From Armatimonadetes bacterium UBA5829 (GTDB lineage: Bacteria > Armatimonadota > UBA5829): a stretch of DNA of 5,634 bases. The stretch's first letter is position 1; every line of letters begins with the position of its first letter. The notes under the pieces were generated by a model. That model saw only the letters and a program-made list of their open reading frames with translations. It ran no database searches and had not been told where the DNA came from. Made by a program: the position numbers and the translations under genes. Positions 3,849-5,634 of this stretch are shown piece by piece. The stretch spans positions 1-5,634 of the forward strand of contig DJHI01000230.1 of the NCBI GenBank assembly GCA_002431715.1, in the 5' to 3' direction.

Positions 3849-5634
3849 ATGTTAGATCCACGTAGAAGTATATGCTATTTTATTGTACTGCTGGCAGTAT
3901 GTGCCACAGCAATGCCTGTGTTTGCCGCCCCGGAATGGTTGACACGGCCTGGCACTATTGCCGATGCAATTTCTCAACCGGACGGAACCACAGTCTATTT
4001 GGATGATGTAACCGTTGCCAAAATAAAGGGAAACCAGAATCCCGCTTATTTTGTGGTCCAGGAGAAATGGGAGGTAAGCAGTCGTATTATCGTATCTGCC
4101 GTTCCGCCGGACGTGCTGAGGTTGGGGCAAGATGTCGATATAGAAGGCACTGTCGGAACACTTGCCAATGGGCAGCGTGCGATAATCAACCCGCGAGTGA
4201 TCGGTTACTACAGTGAATCCGGCGAATTGCTCAAAAAAAGTAGTGTTATGAAGAGCTTGTTTGGAATCACCGCTTGGCAGTGGAAAGCCGAGATCGCGCT
4301 GCCGACCGATGACAATTCAGCCGGTGATCCGGTAGCAGGAGAGCCTAATATCGATCTGCCTCCGGTTCCTGCTTTTTATTCGAGCATTGCCTCTCTTCTC
4401 ACCAATTCCGATAAGAAATCGGCCAAGCTTGAGCGCAAGAAGATAGTCGGGAAAGGAATCGATCCGGTCTACGGAGATTATCTGGTTCTGCAAGACGACT
4501 CTTCTACAGCCACTATAAAAGCGTTCGGAAGCGATTTAATTTTGGCGAACGCCTCATCGGAGGAAACCGAGAGAGTCAATAACATATCAGGACAGGTTCA
4601 AACCATAGACGGCGCTACGGCGCTGGTTCTCGATGAAGGACCCGTCTTCGATACCGAGAGCCCTTCGGGAAGCATTCAGACCGTCTCCAGCGGCACAATC
4701 AGTTTCGCGAAGTCACTGGCAAACGGCGCCTCAGCCGACATTTCAGATGTAGTAGTCACGGACTACGACCCTATTTCAAAAGTGGGCTATGTTGAAAATG
4801 CGAATTGTATCGAAGGTATGAAGGTCTGCTTTGCAGGAAACCCTGCGATTGCGCGCGGTAACACAATCAGCATTAACGGCCAGATGTACACAAATGGCAG
4901 TGCGGAGCGCGAAATCCATGTAGCGGACGGCGGTGTAAATGTCGTGTCGACCTCCATATCGACGGTGAAACCCTGGCAGATGATCACCCGCAGCCTTGGC
5001 GGGGCGGATTTCAATGATCTTACTCCGGGTGTCAACTACCCGCTGCCGGGGGCAGGCTTATACAACAAGGGCCTGCTGGTAAAAACCTGCGGCAAAGTTA
5101 CTTCCGTCGATGTCGCTGATAAATGCTTCTACATCGAGGATGGGAGTAATGTTCTAGAGAAAGACGAAGAGGGCAATTTCATTGCTTACAAAATCACTCT
5201 CAAGGTCCGCTGGAATAGTGATGGAAATGTAATTCCGCCCTCAGTCGGCGAATATCTCAGCGATCTGGTTGGTATCAGCAGTTCCGAGGCGGTTGGCGAC
5301 GGCTTATACGCAAGGCTGCTGCAGCTTCGCTATATTTCCAAACCGGTGCTGTCGGGAATTGCCTTAAGCAAGCTAGCTACATTGAACTGGACTTCAACCG
5401 AAGGCACCTGCTATCACGTCTATCGAAGCCTGAGTGAAAGCGGCCCCTTCAGCTTGATAGCGGATGTGACTGCGGGAACGTATGTAGACAGCCCGTTAAC
5501 CAATGGAACGACTTACTACTACAAAGTCAGCACTTCCGAGTCCGGCATAAAGGTTGCGTCGGATGTGATCGCTCTTACGCCGACAGGTGGGGTGCCGACC
5601 GTCATTTCCGATTTCGATCCGGCAACATTCACCT
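3849..5634 (+). CDS. Large secreted OB-like repeat protein with fibronectin type III domain, C-terminus missing
   Basis: The first 595 residues of an exported protein; the frame is open to the right edge. GGAGG (3835-3839) lies nine bases before the ATG. Residues 1-26 are a signal peptide (cut near VFA). Four beta-rich, OB-fold-like units follow: about 33-118, 195-262, 280-362 and 408-494. Units one and three align clearly: each starts GTI plus A or S, has a G eleven residues after that first G, then a DV.V strand, an R.G or RG turn (R91, R336) and I.G (98-100, 342-344). Unit four (GLLVKTCGKVTSVDVADKCFYIEDGS, 408-433, then VGEYLSDLVGISS) is the best formed. Residues 367-407 are a linker (KPWQMITRSLGG). 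Residues 498-579 are a fibronectin type III domain with LNW, YHVYRS and NGTTYYYKVS. Similar units occur in cell-surface proteins; the ligand is unknown, and carbohydrate, protein or envelope binding are all possible. It has its own promoter. No enzyme motif is seen in this part; a catalytic domain could lie further downstream. Confidence 0.9.
   Translation, partial: MLDPRRSICYFIVLLAVCATAMPVFAAPEWLTRPGTIADAISQPDGTTVYLDDVTVAKIKGNQNPAYFVVQEKWEVSSRIIVSAVPPDVLRLGQDVDIEGTVGTLANGQRAIINPRVIGYYSESGELLKKSSVMKSLFGITAWQWKAEIALPTDDNSAGDPVAGEPNIDLPPVPAFYSSIASLLTNSDKKSAKLERKKIVGKGIDPVYGDYLVLQDDSSTATIKAFGSDLILANASSEETERVNNISGQVQTIDGATALVLDEGPVFDTESPSGSIQTVSSGTISFAKSLANGASADISDVVVTDYDPISKVGYVENANCIEGMKVCFAGNPAIARGNTISINGQMYTNGSAEREIHVADGGVNVVSTSISTVKPWQMITRSLGGADFNDLTPGVNYPLPGAGLYNKGLLVKTCGKVTSVDVADKCFYIEDGSNVLEKDEEGNFIAYKITLKVRWNSDGNVIPPSVGEYLSDLVGISSSEAVGDGLYARLLQLRYISKPVLSGIALSKLATLNWTSTEGTCYHVYRSLSESGPFSLIADVTAGTYVDSPLTNGTTYYYKVSTSESGIKVASDVIALTPTGGVPTVISDFDPATFT

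Noticed and set aside
3852..4130. Minus-strand open frame opposite the large secreted protein
   Set aside because: It is a shadow of the plus-strand gene, which has a signal peptide, promoter and ribosome site; the opposite protein has no recognisable domain.

Overview
This looks like a bacterial chromosome fragment. It has sigma70-type promoters, good Shine-Dalgarno sites at two of the start codons, and about half GC except in one gene. The phylum cannot be fixed from the sequence. A LacI-family regulator beside a large secreted protein built from OB-like repeats plus a fibronectin type III domain reminds me of Armatimonadota, but that is an impression from memory, not a search result.

Left part (1-701): a LacI/GalR-family repressor on the minus strand runs off the left edge. 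It has a well-formed promoter (TTGACT, 17 bp, TATTAT) and an 18-bp perfect palindrome with the CG-centred LacI-family operator pattern. The palindrome overlaps the -10 box and the expected transcription start, which is the layout of an autorepressed gene. Its other targets are not visible.

Middle (702-2940): a divergent pair on the plus strand encodes a long-form NfeD membrane protease with a ClpP-like domain (Ser/Lys dyad S100/K144), membrane segments and a C-terminal OB fold, followed by a slipin (stomatin-like SPFH protein). This is the conserved NfeD-slipin partnership, in which the protease is known in Pyrococcus horikoshii to cleave the C-terminal hydrophobic segment of the stomatin. 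The 92-base gap between them holds an octamer present once inverted and twice direct, so two alternative stems are possible. An imperfect hairpin follows the slipin gene.

Right-middle (2958-3848): an AT-rich gene encodes an unrecognised exported lysine-rich protein of 212 residues. The 252-base gap after it holds a hairpin with a GTAG box (REP-like), a small terminator-like hairpin with five T, a possible gene remnant and a promoter with a perfect TTGACA.

Right part (3849-5634): one long reading frame, open to the right edge, encodes at least 595 residues of a secreted protein with about four beta-rich OB-like units and one fibronectin type III domain. It is likely its own transcription unit.

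I see no CRISPR array, tRNA, rRNA or intact mobile element. No clearly new system is demonstrated. The points most worth checking are the repeat-built secreted protein, the AT-rich orphan with a hairpin at its start codon, and the switch-like repeats between nfeD and the slipin gene.
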